The position numbers and the translations under genes are program-made. The notes under the pieces are model-generated. The model made no database searches. It was not told where the DNA came from and was given only the letters and a program-made list of their open reading frames with translations. From Hesseltinella vesiculosa (taxonomy: Eukaryota; Mucoromycota; Mucoromycetes; Mucorales; Cunninghamellaceae), in NCBI GenBank assembly GCA_002104935.1, contig MCGT01000053.1, forward strand, positions 1 through 64,000: 64,000 bases of DNA, given 5' to 3'. Positions 44,266 to 56,567 of the stretch are shown here, piece by piece. Each line of letters opens with the position of its first letter. Position 1 is the first letter of the stretch.

Positions 44266-45503
44266 ATGGATAGTAAAAGCCGTGGGGATTATGTGTGCCG
44301 TGTACGCTATCGCAACAAATTGCCCAGTGTACCGTTTGAAGCTAAATTGGTGGATTTGCCATCGCTTGCCAATCGCAACATCGCCTACCACACGAACAGC
44401 TTGATTGAACAAACCCCTCACTCACTCACCATGGACACGACGTCCTCGGTGCCATTTGAAAAGCTTTTGGTAGATTATTTGGACAGCATGGAAACCTATC
44501 CTGAGTGTATGTCAAGCATAGAGATTATATATTTATAATTGAACGATTGGACGCACCTCTGATTCTTAACTTTTTTTTTTTTTTTGCAGTGAATCGACGA
44601 GGAAACAGCCCACCTGGGCAAGTGAGCGAAGAAGACAGTATTTTGATGATCCCTCCCAAGGATGACAACCATCTACATGCATCGAAGCGACCAGGCCATG
44701 TGACCTGGCTACGTCGATCGGAATACATTGCCACCAGCAGCATGAAAACACAGCAACAACAGCAGCAGACCCGCGACATTCGTACTGTCAAGATTAGCCG
44801 CGAGGACATGGAGGCTCACACCTACCGCACACACGAGAGCCAGATGGATGGTATTGCCAAAACGTTTGTACAGCCTGACGTGGAAACACTGTCGCACCCT
44901 CGTACCAAGAAAAGGGCCAAGCGGTGCACGCCGATCTTGCCCGATGTCCAGTGTTGGGACACCACTTACACGCTGGGCCAGTTCCCTGGCGACCCGGCCG
45001 ATGCTCCTCGATTACGCAAGCGCCAAGCAAATTCTAGCACCACCAGCCAGGCACTCAGCGAACAGGATGGTACGGACCGTGGTATTCTGCAACCTATCTC
45101 CAACCCACACGATCCCAATGATAACTATTTGATCTGGTTTTTGCCTGACGAGGAGAGCACGTCTTTGCTGAAGCGCCAAAAAGTCAACGCTGATGATGCC
45201 CTCGGCAAACCCCTTACCTTTGATGCTGTGCGCGACTACACCCATCGCAACGAAAACATGACGGCCGCTCCCAATTTGCTGCTGACCCTGCGCCAAGGTG
45301 ATGATGGCAATGTCTTCATGCGTTATAGTCTGATCAAAAGCAAGCTGGTTGTCAACAAGAAACGCGCCTTGGTAAGCTGGAGGGGAAAACAGAGAACGCT
45401 TGGTTGTGCCGGTCAGCTCATCTACTCTTTATCATAGGCGCCTGTATATCGTCATTTAGACGACTATGACAAGCCAACGGTGCTGACGGTGACACTGGAA
45501 TGA
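44266..45503 (+). CDS. PAF1: RNA polymerase II-associated factor 1 (Paf1 complex)
   Basis: Three exons (44266-44506, 44590-45371, 45438-45503) give 362 residues. Paf1 is a core subunit of the PAF complex, which links elongating RNA polymerase II to histone H2B ubiquitination and H3K4 methylation. The N-terminus DYVCRVRYRNKLPSVPFEAK is the family signature. HVTWLRRSEYIATSSM and IAKTFVQPDVETLSHPRTKK are further conserved blocks, and the C-terminal beta segment DNYLIWFLPDEESTSLLKRQ is typical. A Gln run of seven lies in the middle. The exon 1 donor GTATGT is chosen because only that site keeps the frame into LNRRG. Confidence 0.94.
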
Positions 45504-45686
45504 GGTCAGGCTTTCTTAGGCTACAAGGATAGTTTTAATTCGCATACCATGATTTTTTTTTTTTTTTTTGCCCCTTCCTCCTTGGTAGATTGCACAAAGC
45601 TCGCGCCCTATTAAATACTAAAAAAAAAAGAGCTCCCTCGAGGATTGTTTATTTAAATTTCAAAGCAACAAAAAAAAGACAAAAAG
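45504..45686. other. 3' spacer between convergent genes PAF1 and signal peptide peptidase
   Basis: A 183-bp gap with a long poly(T) and no other feature. The two genes end facing each other. Confidence 0.5.
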
Positions 45687-47094
45687 TTATGACGAGGCTT
45701 TGGTCGACTTGGGCTTACGCTTGGAGGCAGTTTTCTTGGAAGAGGAGGGGGAGGAGGGAGTGGAGGAGGGTTCAGCAACAGGTTTCTTGGCTGGCGATTG
45801 GCTACGGCTGGATGTCTTTTTGGAAGAGGCAGAGGTCGTTTTCTTCTCTGCTTCCTTGTTTTCATCATCCTCGGTCACATAGGCAAAGAGAGCGCTGAGC
45901 TCGCCTCGGATAGCAGCAGTGATCAGGACCGACAAAATGCAGGCAGGCGACAGGTACAGCAAAGCAGGTTGGGCAGCTTGGAAAAAGTGCATCACAGCCA
46001 TGGTGGTGACCAACCCCAAGAAGTAGGCAATGAAACAGGCAGTAAAGTAAGGTTTGGCAAAGCTGGTGCTTCGGAAGTCGCCTTTAGGATTGGCCAACCA
46101 GGATTGATGACGATCAAAACGCAAGCAGAGGGCCACGAAAATGCCTGGCGATATCATTTAAAAGGGGGAGTTAGTCACGTGGCCTTAGCTGCCCATTTTT
46201 TTTTCTTTTCGAGTTGCTGCTTACCAGGAATCACAATATCACCGAGACCAAGCATGGCAAAGGAGATGCCTTGGACACCTTGGTAAAAGGCAATGACATC
46301 GCGAGGGAAAATGACCTTGATGGGGGCGTCAAAGCCCTTGGCAACAGTGACCATGACTTCAGTGCCAAAGACCCAAAACACATCGTAGAAGAAGAGACCG
46401 CTGAGCAGGATCATGCCTGTCTTGAAAGAGTCCAGGTTCAGCAGTTGGATGGCGTTGACGGAAAATGCGAGGCCCAGTAGATTCGACACGATCCATTGTT
46501 TGGTGAAAGTGTAGTACAAGGTCAAAGCACCACCTACGATCAACAACAGGAAGTGGATCACTGAGAAGGACATGCGATACACGTCTAAGAAAAGGCGTCA
46601 GTAAGAACGTTCTCGTTTTAGCCAAGTCGTCCTTGTCTCTCGTAAGGAGGGCGGTTACCTTTGCCTTCACAGGCAATGGCCATTTTATACTTTTTGACAG
46701 GGCCAAGGAGAGCCAGAGGAATGGTTTTCTGAGCGATCATGAGACCCGTCTTGGCAACGGCAAGGGTGCCCATGATGCCAAAGTAACCAGCAATCATCAT
46801 GTCAATGTATTTCTTGTCGACGTAGCGGAAGACCATGTATAAAGAGAACAGCACACCTGATCCCATGACAGGAAACATCCAAGCATCGCTGGCACTGAGG
46901 GTTTCGACCGCTGAGTCTTCATCGTCCGAATCTTCCAGAGGAGACACCGATTTCTTCTTCTTGGGCGCATTCTTAGGTCGCTTCATGCCTGTCAAGGAAG
47001 CAAAGGAGCCTGCATAGATGGGCGCCACAGCCATCGTTAGCAATGCACCGTAAGCGAGTTTCAATCCGAGTTCATCAGTTGCCGAGGATGCCAT
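45687..47094 (-). CDS. HM13: signal peptide peptidase (intramembrane aspartyl protease)
   Basis: Three exons (47094-46659, 46584-46225, 46144-45687) give 417 residues with nine predicted membrane segments. The enzyme cuts leftover signal peptides and membrane proteins inside the ER membrane. Active-site motifs are GLFFYDVFWVFGT (first Asp), ISFAMLGLGDIVIPG (second Asp) and the PAL box QPALLYLSP. A cytosolic loop between helices 1 and 2 is Lys/Ser/Asp-rich. The C-terminal tail of about 55 residues is Ser, Lys and Pro-rich and may carry an ER-retrieval signal in its Lys-rich end. It is divergent from PCCB. Confidence 0.96.
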
Positions 47095-47287
47095 TGTAAT
47101 GGTTAGGATCGATGAAGGAAAGAGATGAAAAAGAAGTAAAAAGAGAACCTTTTTTTAAGGAGGCTGCATTTTTCTACAACGATCCTCGTGTTCATTGGTC
47201 AGACTTCAAAGTAAGTAGTCTGAGCGGAGCAGGCACACCTTGCCTTTTTTCTTCCCCCTGCACCTCTCTATTTAAATTATTCTCTCA
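47095..47287. promoter_or_regulatory. divergent promoter region (signal peptide peptidase / PCCB)
   Basis: 193 bp between the two start codons. An ATTTAAATTA stretch just before the PCCB start is TATA-like. Regulation is inferred from position only. Confidence 0.35.
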
Positions 47288-49151
47288 ATGCTGGCTCGCC
47301 ATTTAAGTAGACGATGGTATTCAACAGCCATTGAGCAAAAGCGTATACAGGCCTTAAGTGGAGGCGGAAAAGCCAGGCTGGACATGCAGCATAGGAAGGT
47401 AAAGGAAAGAAAAAAAAACAAGTATAAAGCCAAGCGTAAAGCGTGCCTTTTTTCTTGATAGTGCAAGTTTTCAGCAAGAGAACGTCTGAGCATCTTGTTA
47501 GATGATGGCAGCTTTCGAGAATACGACACTTTTGTAGAGCACAACTGTCATGACTTTGACATGGAAACCAAACGATACCCAGGCGATGGTGTAGTGACTG
47601 GCCACGGCAAGATCCATGGTCGACCTGTGTTTGTGTACAGCCAAGATTTTACTGTGCTTGGTGGCAGTCTGTCCAAAACTAATGCTGCCAAAATCGTCAA
47701 GATCATGCAGAAAGCCATGGCTGTCAAAGCTCCCGTGATCGGCTTGAACGATTCCGGTGGAGCTCGTATTCAAGAAGGTGTCGACTCTTTGGCAGGTTAT
47801 GCTGATATCTTTCAGGTAGGGGCGTCACTCAGAGCTGCGCCTGAAAAGTGGAAAGGGCCTGTTCACATTTTTTTTTATCTTATTCTAGCACAACGTGATG
47901 GCATCGGGTGTGATTCCTCAACTGTCGATGATCATGGGCCCTTGCGCAGGCGGTGCGGTGTACTCTCCAGCATTGACCGATTTCACCCTGATGGTGCGTG
48001 ATACCTCGTATATGTTTGTCACCGGACCAGATGTAGTGAAGCAAGTGACCAACGAAGACGTGACGCAAGAGGACCTCGGTGGCGCTCATACACATACCAC
48101 AATGTCAGGTGTTGCCCATCGCGCCTACGACAATGATATGGAAGCTCTAGCTGGCCTACGTGAATTGCTGTCCTACCTGCCACTCCATAACCAAGATCCT
48201 GTGCCTGTGCTCCCTTGCGATGATCCAATCGATCGCGAAGACATTGTTCTCGATACCATGGTGCCTAAGGATCCCAGCGTTGCGTACGATATGAAGGAAG
48301 TCATTGATCGGGTAGGTAACCAAGAATGAAAAGACGGAAAATGGCAACAGGCGGCAAGCTCGACACTCATTCCCCTTTTTTTCTTAATGATGTTATTAGA
48401 TTGTAGATCGACACTCGTTTTATGAACTGGCACCAACATACGCACCGAATATACTGATCGGTTTTGGCCGTTTGGGCGGCCGATCGGTGGGCATTGTGGG
48501 CAACCAACCGCTCGTGTCGTCTGGTGCATTGGATATACAAGCCTCGGTCAAAGCAGCACGGTTTATTCGATTTTGTGACGCTTTTGGGATCCCGCTGGTG
48601 TCACTGGTGGACGTGCCTGGATTCATGCCAGGGACTACTCAGGAACATGGAGGGATCATCCGTCACGGTGCCAAGCTTCTCTATGCCTATGCCGAAGCCA
48701 CCGTTCCCAAGCTCACAGTCATTACTCGCAAAGCCTATGGAGGAGCCTATATCGTGATGAGCTCCAAGCACCTGCGTGGTGACTTCAAGTATGTCAAAAT
48801 GAAATGCAGAGGTTTAGGCTTACCCTTTTCGTACCTCCATAGTGTGGCATGGCCGTCAGCAGAAATTGCTGTGATGGGCTCGGCCGGTGCAGCCGAGATC
48901 ATCTTCCGCAATCATCCCGACAAGAACAAAATGGAGGAAGAATACCGGACAAAGTTTGCTACACCTCTTGTTGCAGCGAGCCGAGGTTATCTGGATGAAA
49001 TTGTCGAGCCAAGGTAAAAAAAAAAAAAAAAAAAAGGAGCCTGACGTCTTTATCTAGAATGACACGCCGACTTTTGATCGAGCAACTTGATCTGCTGAAA
49101 ACTAAATCCTTGACGAATCCTTGGAAAAAGCATGGAAGCATTCCCTTGTAG
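47288..49151 (+). CDS. PCCB: propionyl-CoA carboxylase beta chain, mitochondrial
   Basis: Six exons (47288-47398, 47462-47815, 47889-48311, 48400-48788, 48843-49013, 49058-49151) give 513 residues. It is the carboxyltransferase subunit that adds carboxyl to propionyl-CoA, giving methylmalonyl-CoA. A short Arg-rich presequence ([17 protein letters not shown]) directs it to mitochondria. Carboxyltransferase landmarks: [62 protein letters not shown] junction, [20 protein letters not shown] and [19 protein letters not shown]. It ends [11 protein letters not shown]. The beta chain of methylcrotonyl-CoA carboxylase is the near alternative, but the FMPGTTQE motif and length favour PCCB. Confidence 0.92.
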
Positions 49152-49673
49152 ATATCCCCTCCCCCGTATATACATCATTTAAATTGGACTGAGGCAAGGT
49201 TCATATCGGAGCGAAAATAAACGAGGCGCCTCTGCCCCCACACAATTTTTCTCGGACTGGCCTGAGCTTTTCAAATGGCAAAAGGATCCGCCTCTCAAAT
49301 TAATGAAATTGAGCGAGTCTGTCAAGCTCATTTTTAAAGTTGCAATCTGGGTCAATCGTTGATTTAAAAAAACAATACCCCAAACATTAAAAAACAATGA
49401 GAGGTCCAAGCTCTTTTAACTAGCCTTTCCTTTTTATCATGAACAATGATCGTTGCATGTTTATTTACAATCAACCGTTTCCATTTTTTGAAACGAAATG
49501 CTCCATTCCCTTTGTGCCTTGAAACAGGTTTTTGACACACAACCCTCTGTTCAGGTGACACAAAAACGCACACAGTTTTTTTTTTAGCGGTGGAGTCTGA
49601 AATCGTCCCCCCTTTTTTTCTTCTTTCTTTTTTGCTTCCATTTTTTTTATTGTTACATGAACTTACACCAAGG
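49152..49673. other. intergenic, promoter of the myosin gene
   Basis: About 520 bp, AT-rich with poly(T) runs. No gene or clear regulatory element was seen. Confidence 0.45.
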
Positions 49674-52600
49674 ATGACCAACACTCGTCCAACATACGTT
49701 CAAACACTAGAAGTCTTTAGTCAAGGTACAAAGGCATGGTTTACTGATAAGAAAGAAGCCTGGCTCTCTGCAACATGTAAAAGTAAATCCACCACCGACG
49801 ATAAAGTCCACATGGTCTTTCTCGGCGACGCCAATCACCAGGTAAAAATAGCATTGAATGAGATAAATGAAGACGTGTTACTAGTTTAATATTGATAGCT
49901 GAAGCCTATATCATTCGTTTACCTTGCAGGAATACATTGTGGATTGCTCATTGGCCGAGATTGAAAAAACCAATGGCGCCTGTCTGCCTCCTTTACGCAA
50001 CCCAGCCAAACTAGAATTCACAGACGATTTGACAAATCTTAGCTATTTGAACGAACCTGCTGGTAGGTGTCAGAAAATACGTGCACATCAAGAAAAAGAA
50101 AAATGAAGCGTGCTGACGACATTTTTTTTTTTTTTGAAAATAGTGCTTCATACCATCCGCACCCGGTATTTGCAACATTTGATCTATACCTACTCTGGCC
50201 TGGTGTTGATTGCTGTGAATCCTTTTGCCCGTGTTTCGCTTTATGAAGCCGACATTGTACAGCAATACTCTGGTCGCCGACGCGGTGAAATGGATCCTCA
50301 CTTGTTTGCCATTGCTGAAGAAGCCTATCGCTGCATGATCATGGAAAAGCGTGATCAAACCATTGTCGTGTCGGGTGAAAGGTGAGGAATGACTCTCTCT
50401 GTGGAAAGGAGAAGCTGACTTGTCCCTCTTTTTTATTATGATTACTTTAGTGGTGCCGGTAAAACTGTCAGTGCAAAATATATCATGCGTTATTTTGCAA
50501 CGGCGGATGGTCAAGCCACGAATGGAGTCCGCAACAAAAAATCCGACACCGGCATGACCGAAGTCGAAGAACAAATCCTAGGTAACTACCTCCTCTCAAC
50601 GACTCTCTCGTGCTCACTTTTTCTACTGCTCTTCAGCCACCAATCCGATCATGGAAGCGTTTGGGAATGCCAAGACCACGCGCAATGACAACAGTTCTCG
50701 CTTTGGCAAGTATATTGAAATCCAATTCGACAAGTCCACCAATATCGTCGGCGCCAAGATCCGAACGTATCTATTGGAACGCTCGCGTCTGATCTTCCAA
50801 CCTGAAACCGAACGGAACTACCACATCTTTTACCAGGTACAGCTAAACTCGTGACGGGCAGTTTTTTTTTTTTCTTTTTTTTTGCGATGGAGACTGACTT
50901 TTTCTGACATGAACATTCAGCTGTGTGCCGGCGCTCCTTCATCAGAACGTAAAGAATTCGACCTGTCCGATTATACGCAATTCCACTACTTGAATCAAAA
51001 TGGACCGACAACGATCCCAGGCGTCGATGATGCCCTAGAATTCTCCAACACCCAGCGATCCTTATCCACAGTTGGTCTGTCGGTGCAGCTGCAGTGGAGC
51101 ATCTTCCGCTTGCTTGCCGCCTTGCTACACATCGGTAACATCAAGATCACTGGACGAGGCGATGCCATGGTGGCCGAAAACGACCCTGCCTTGTTGACAG
51201 TCACACGTCTACTGGGCATCACTACTGCCGACTTCCGCAAATGGATCGTACGCAAGCAGATCGTTACCCGCTCCGAAAAGATCGTCACCAACCTCAGCCC
51301 GCAACAAGCCTTGGTCGTCAAAGACTCCGTCGCCAAATACGTCTACGCAAGTCTGTTCGAATGGCTTGTGGGTGTCATCAACGATCGTTTGTCCTGCCAG
51401 GAACCCGGTATGGTGGCCACATTCATCGGTGTCCTTGATATCTATGGTTTTGAACACTTCAAAAAGAACTCCTTTGAACAATTCTGTATCAATTATGCCA
51501 ATGAAAAATTGCAGCAACAGGTAAAGAGCGAGGGGAGGGGAGGGGAGGGGGGAGCGAAAGGGCAGACAAAGCGTTTACCTTCTTTTTTTTTCCTCTTTCG
51601 CAGTTTAACCAACATGTCTTCAAACTGGAGCAAGAAGAGTATGTCCGTGAAGAAATCGACTGGACGTTTATTGAATTCACTGACAACCAAAAGTGCATTG
51701 ATCTGATCGAAGGCCGTCTGGGGATCTTGGCATTACTTGATGAAGTAAATCCTCAAAACCGAAAAAAAAAAGACAGGCGCTCACTATGAACCTTTTTTCC
51801 TTGTAGGAATCACGAATGCCTTCAGGATCAGACGAAGGTTTCATTCAAAAACTATACACCAACTTTGACAAGCCAGAATTCAAAACGCATTTCAAGAAGC
51901 CCCGTTTTGGCCAAAATGCATTCACCATATCTCATTATGCCCACGACGTGCAGTACGAGTCTGACAGCTTCATGGACAAGAACAAAGACTCTGTGCCTGA
52001 TGAACACTTGGCGCTGTTGCAATCGACCGATTTTGACTTTTTGAAGCAAGTGCTGGACAAGGCTGCGGCTGCCAACCCTCCTCCTCCTGTCGAATCGAAG
52101 CGTATGAGCATGATGTATCGTAAACCCACCCTCGGATCCATCTTCAAACTTTCGCTCATCCAGCTGATGGACACCATCGGGGACACCAACGTCCATTACA
52201 TTCGTTGTATCAAACCAAACGAAGCCAAGGTCGCATGGGAATTCGAACCTAACATGGTTCTCAGCCAACTACGAGCCTGTGGTGTGCTCGAGACCATCCG
52301 CATTTCTTGTGAAGGCTACCCAACTCGCTGGACCTTTGAAGAATTCGTCGACCGCTACTATGCGCTCGTGCCTTTCCAGCAATGGGATCCTAAACTCAAC
52401 CCTGACCCCCAGGCTCTCTCTTCTACCATTCTCAATGCCACCATCGAAGACCAGTCCATGTATCAAGTCGGCCGTACCAAGCTCTTTTTCCGTGCTGGCC
52501 AGGTAATACAGCGCCACTCATCAAGAGGGCTGCTCACTCATTTTTTTTTTTTAGCTTGCTTATTTGGAAAAACGTCGGGCTGATCGTTTCAATGAATGTG

Positions 52601-55527
52601 CTACCCTGCTTCAAAAGAACATGCGCCGATACATCTGTCGAACAAAATACCAAAGAATGCGCGAGTTAGCTCTAGCCTTGCAAGCCCTTGTGCGCCGCAA
52701 AGCTGCTAAAGCCGACATGCAGCAACGTCGTCGTGACCGTGCCAGTCTTATTATTCAAACCCAATGGCGCCGCTTTGCTGCTAGAAAAGCATACTTGGTC
52801 AAGCAACAATTCGTTCTGTCCCTGCAATCAGGTAAAGAATACGACTGGCGCCAGAGAGAGAAAGAGAGAGAATCAGATCGTACCTGGGAACATCACCGCG
52901 AACCCCACCTTTTTTTTTTTTTTTTTTAGTGTGTCGCACCTGTCTTGCTAAACGTGACCTGGTAGAATTGAAGCGACATCATGCAGCAACAACCATTCAG
53001 CGATTGGTGCGTGGCTACTTGGCTCGCCAGACCTTTGAACGTCAACGTCAATTGATCATCAGCATCCAAGCCTGCGTACGCCGCCGCACAGCCGTGCGCC
53101 AATACATTTCCCTGCGTGCCGAATCACGCTCCGCCTCGCGCCTCAAGGAAGTATCGTATGCACTGGAAATGAAGGTGGTTGAGTTGACCCAGGCAATGAC
53201 CGAGCTCCGCGACGAGAACAAAACCATGGCTGACCGACACATCCAACTGGAAGCCCAGATCCGCACTTGGACCGACAAGCACGACAAATTGGAAATCAAG
53301 GCCAAGGGCTTCGAAGACCGCCTCAAGGAACCAACGGTCCCATTGGCCGAGCACCAAGTCATTCTCACCGACAAACAATCCCTGGTTTCGGATCTCAAAC
53401 AATCCCAGGACCAGCTGAAGATCAAGGACCGCACCATCCAAGATCTGGAGCAACAAGTCAAGCAGCAGCAAACCGAGCTTGAATCTTCCCGACAGGAACT
53501 GCAACAAGCCAATGATAAGATGGCCACTATGGTCGAACCTGCCGAGGTGACCGAACTCAAGCAGCAGCTGTCTGCTCTTAAAGCCCAACTCAGCCAGGCA
53601 TTGCATACCACCCGCCGCCAGGCCTCCAACAACAACCTGCACGCTAGCGCTGCCCTTGGCAACAAATCTTCCCAGGCCCGCAGCGTCTCACCCTCGCCTT
53701 CGGCTGTCCTGGCTGCTTCCAGCTCTTCAAAAACCAGCAACGTCACCCAACCTCCTGCATCCTCCTCTCCCTCCTCCGCTGATGACAATTTGCCAGGGAC
53801 TCCCACGCCAACCATTGCCAAACCCCCCGTTGCTGCTCGGCGCAACAGTACGACCGACATCAATGCCATCAACGAGCCTAAATCCTCAATGGAAAATGCT
53901 CGTCATGCTGAAATGCTGACCAAACCACCCCGTCCCACCTCTGTCTTTGTGCCCCGATCTGTCTTCAAGCTGGCCGACATGGATGAAGACAAGCAGCAAG
54001 AGGTAAAAAGAGCACCTACCCATTTTTTTTTTCTTAATTGTTCATTTTTTAATTCTTATAGCTGCATGCCCTTTTACGAGACGAACAAAGCCTGGATGCC
54101 GATCTGGTCGAGGGAATGATTAAAGGCTTGCGAATGCCGTTGCCCAGCATCCAAAGTCCTCCCTCCATCAAGGAAGTCTTGTTTCCTGCCCACACCATTG
54201 GTATCTGTGTCATGGAAATGTGGCGCCTTGACTACATTGCTTCATCGGAACGACTGCTGTTCTCTGTTATGGACTCGATCCAAAAGCAATGCCTGGTACG
54301 TGATGACCAAAAAAAAAAAAAAATGGAAAGCTTGATCCACCCTCTACTTTCTACTTAGGGCTTTACTGGTGATGGTGCTATGATCCCATGTATTTACTGG
54401 CTGTCCAACGTCCATGAGTTATTGTCAATTGTGTGCATGGCAGAACAGCGCAAACAACAGCAATGGCTGGCTCAGGGCTCAGCCGGCGGCCCTCGTCGTG
54501 CCTCGTCAGCCTGGAGTGATTTTGAAAAACTGGCAGAGACAATCAAGTTTGAACTGCAATGCCTAGAGGACAATATCTTCCACGCCGTCATGAAAGAGTT
54601 GAAAAAGTATCTGTCCAAGATGGTGATCCAAGCTGTGATCGAGGCTCAGTCACTTCCTGGATTTGCCACCTCTGACACCAACCGTATCTATAAGCGCTTT
54701 ATGCCGTCGCAGCAATCCTACACCATGGATAACCTGCTCAATCTGCTCAACAAAGTGTGGCGCTGCCTAAAGTGCTACAGCCTTGAACCCTCTGTCACCA
54801 GCCAGGTCCTGACCGAGCTGCTGAAATTGATCGGTGTCACTGCCTTTAACGATCTGCTTATGCGCAAGAACTTCTCCTCCTGGAAACGTGCCATGCAAAT
54901 CCAGTACAACATCACTCGCATTGAAGAATGGTGCAAGACACACGAGATTGCCGAAGGTATCCTTCAATTGGAGCATGCCATGCAAGCTGCCAAATTATTG
55001 CAAATGAAAAAGGTAAGCCTACCCATCGCATCTATGAGGTCCTTCAGTGCTCATTTCTTTCCTTCTTTTGCTGTACAGGGCTCTCCTGAAGACATTGAGA
55101 ATATTTATGAAGCCTGTTGGATCTTGTCGCCTACTCAAATTCAAAAGCTCATTGCCAATTATGTCGTTGCTGACTACGAGGTGAGGAAAAGAAGCCATAG
55201 CAACGGGCATGTCACTTAATACACATCTCTAGAACCCCATTGGCAATGAAACACTTCAAGCAGTGGCAAGCCATGTCATCGCTGGCAACAAGACTGACAT
55301 CCTCTTACTGGATTCTGTGGCTCTAGACGATACCTCCAGTCCCTTTGAAATACCTGTGATCCGTGATTCTCACCTTACACCTTATATTCCTTCTTGGGTA
55401 AGCTTGGAGTGACCTGTGCCGAGGAAAAAAAAAAAAAAAAAAAAACTTATTCTCTCTTTTTTATCAGTTGAATGTCAAAAAGGTGCGCCGCCTCATTGAA
55501 TTAGCCCCTTTGAATGAGGCTGAATGA
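49674..55527 (+). CDS. MYO2: class V myosin heavy chain
   Basis: A multi-exon gene (exon 1 49674-49841, exon 2 49930-50062, last exon ends at TGA 55525-55527). It moves secretory vesicles and organelles along actin cables toward growing tips. The motor has an N-terminal SH3-like segment, the P-loop GESGAGKT split by an intron at about 50380, switch [10 protein letters not shown], switch II DIYGFE, and the converter with [13 protein letters not shown] neck of several IQ repeats follows (e.g. [35 protein letters not shown]), then a coiled coil and a Ser/Pro/Thr-rich linker. The globular tail carries a DIL domain from about 54400 (SIQKQCL ... GFTGDGAM). Start chosen at [10 protein letters not shown] because the upstream frame is a poly-hydrophobic shadow. 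Confidence 0.95.
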
Positions 55528-55718
55528 TCTCCTCTCCCGTATGAATAGCCCACGTTTGTATATCATTATATATAGTAAATTTTTTTATTTTCTACACTGG
55601 CAACGTTTTTCAGAATGTTGACAGGAGGATTTTGACAGAGGAGCGGGGGATATCTACTTATGGTACATGATTGAAAATAAAAGGGATGCAAGGAAAGGTG
55701 GAAAAAAAGGGGGGGTCA
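55528..55718. other. 3' spacer between convergent genes
   Basis: Short AT-rich spacer between the myosin and the Cys-rich protein genes; no other feature. Confidence 0.5.
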
Positions 55719-56309
55719 TTATTGAGAGGCTTGCACGTATCGTTCACGTCGAGGTTGTTCCTGCTTTGAAGTAAAAAGGGGTCAGTCTAAAAGCTCGAAA
55801 AAGCAAAATATCATTACAGGTTTCCAATGGTCATGAAACTGCTTGAATCCAGCGTAAATAAGCAACCCAACCACGGCAATTAAAAACGTTCTGACGATCA
55901 TTTCGTCTTTGTACGAGTCACGCGCTGACGACGTAAAAAAAAAAAAAAAGGTGAGACAAAAAAAAAAAAACGTGGTCGAGGCTATTTTCTTTACCAAAGC
56001 AAGCAGTGCGAAAGTCATTGCTAGGGCATGTTTCATCGGCAATACTGTCACAGAGGCCATCCTGGACATTGTCGAGGCAAAACTGCTTGGTGCAATTGGA
56101 ACATGGTTTGTCGAGAATGGGCAGTTCAAAAATGGTGCTGTTGGCGCCACAGAAACATTTGCAAAACATGACAGGATTGGCGGCCCATGCATATGTGCTC
56201 GTGTAGATTAGCTAGGAAAATGCCGTTAAATATGAGATCTCAGTCTTGATATGACAATGACAAACATCGTGTGCTTGCTTACCTGAACAAGAAAAGTGAC
56301 AAACCACAT
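55719..56309 (-). CDS. small Cys-rich signal-peptide membrane protein
   Basis: Four exons (56309-56283, 56211-55995, 55924-55818, 55763-55719) give 131 residues. A signal peptide is formed across the first two exons (MWFVTFLVQLIYTSTYAWA). A Cys-rich lumenal segment with about ten Cys follows: MFCKCFCGANSTIFELP, PCSNCTKQFCLDNVQDGLC, and TCPSNDFRTACF. A single helix (MIVRTFLIAVVGLLIYAG) then leads to a basic cytosolic tail ending RRERYVQASQ. The topology suggests a type I ER, Golgi or plasma-membrane protein. I have a vague memory of similar fungal proteins annotated as hypothetical, but no function. It is divergent from the TBC gene. Confidence 0.75.
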
Positions 56310-56567
56310 CTTGACTGGTCAAAGCGAAAAAGAATGGAAAACGAAAACCCGCCTTTTTTTTTGTGCTTTTTGGCTTCCAGCATTGTGTCACCGAATTTAT
56401 TGCTTTTGGTCGATTTGGTTTTTCTGTTCCCCTTTTATTAACTTCGTTTTTTTTTTTTTTTTATATATCCTTTGTTCATCCATCAAAACCCTTTCCCTTC
56501 CTTTATTTGATCTTACTCCCTAAGCCCCTTCTCTATTTATACATTTTATTTATTTGACATTTGACCC
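56310..56567. promoter_or_regulatory. divergent promoter region (Cys-rich protein / TBC GAP)
   Basis: 258 bp between starts. TATTTATA at 56534-56541 lies 27 nt before the TBC start codon. Poly(T) runs occur in the middle. Confidence 0.4.
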
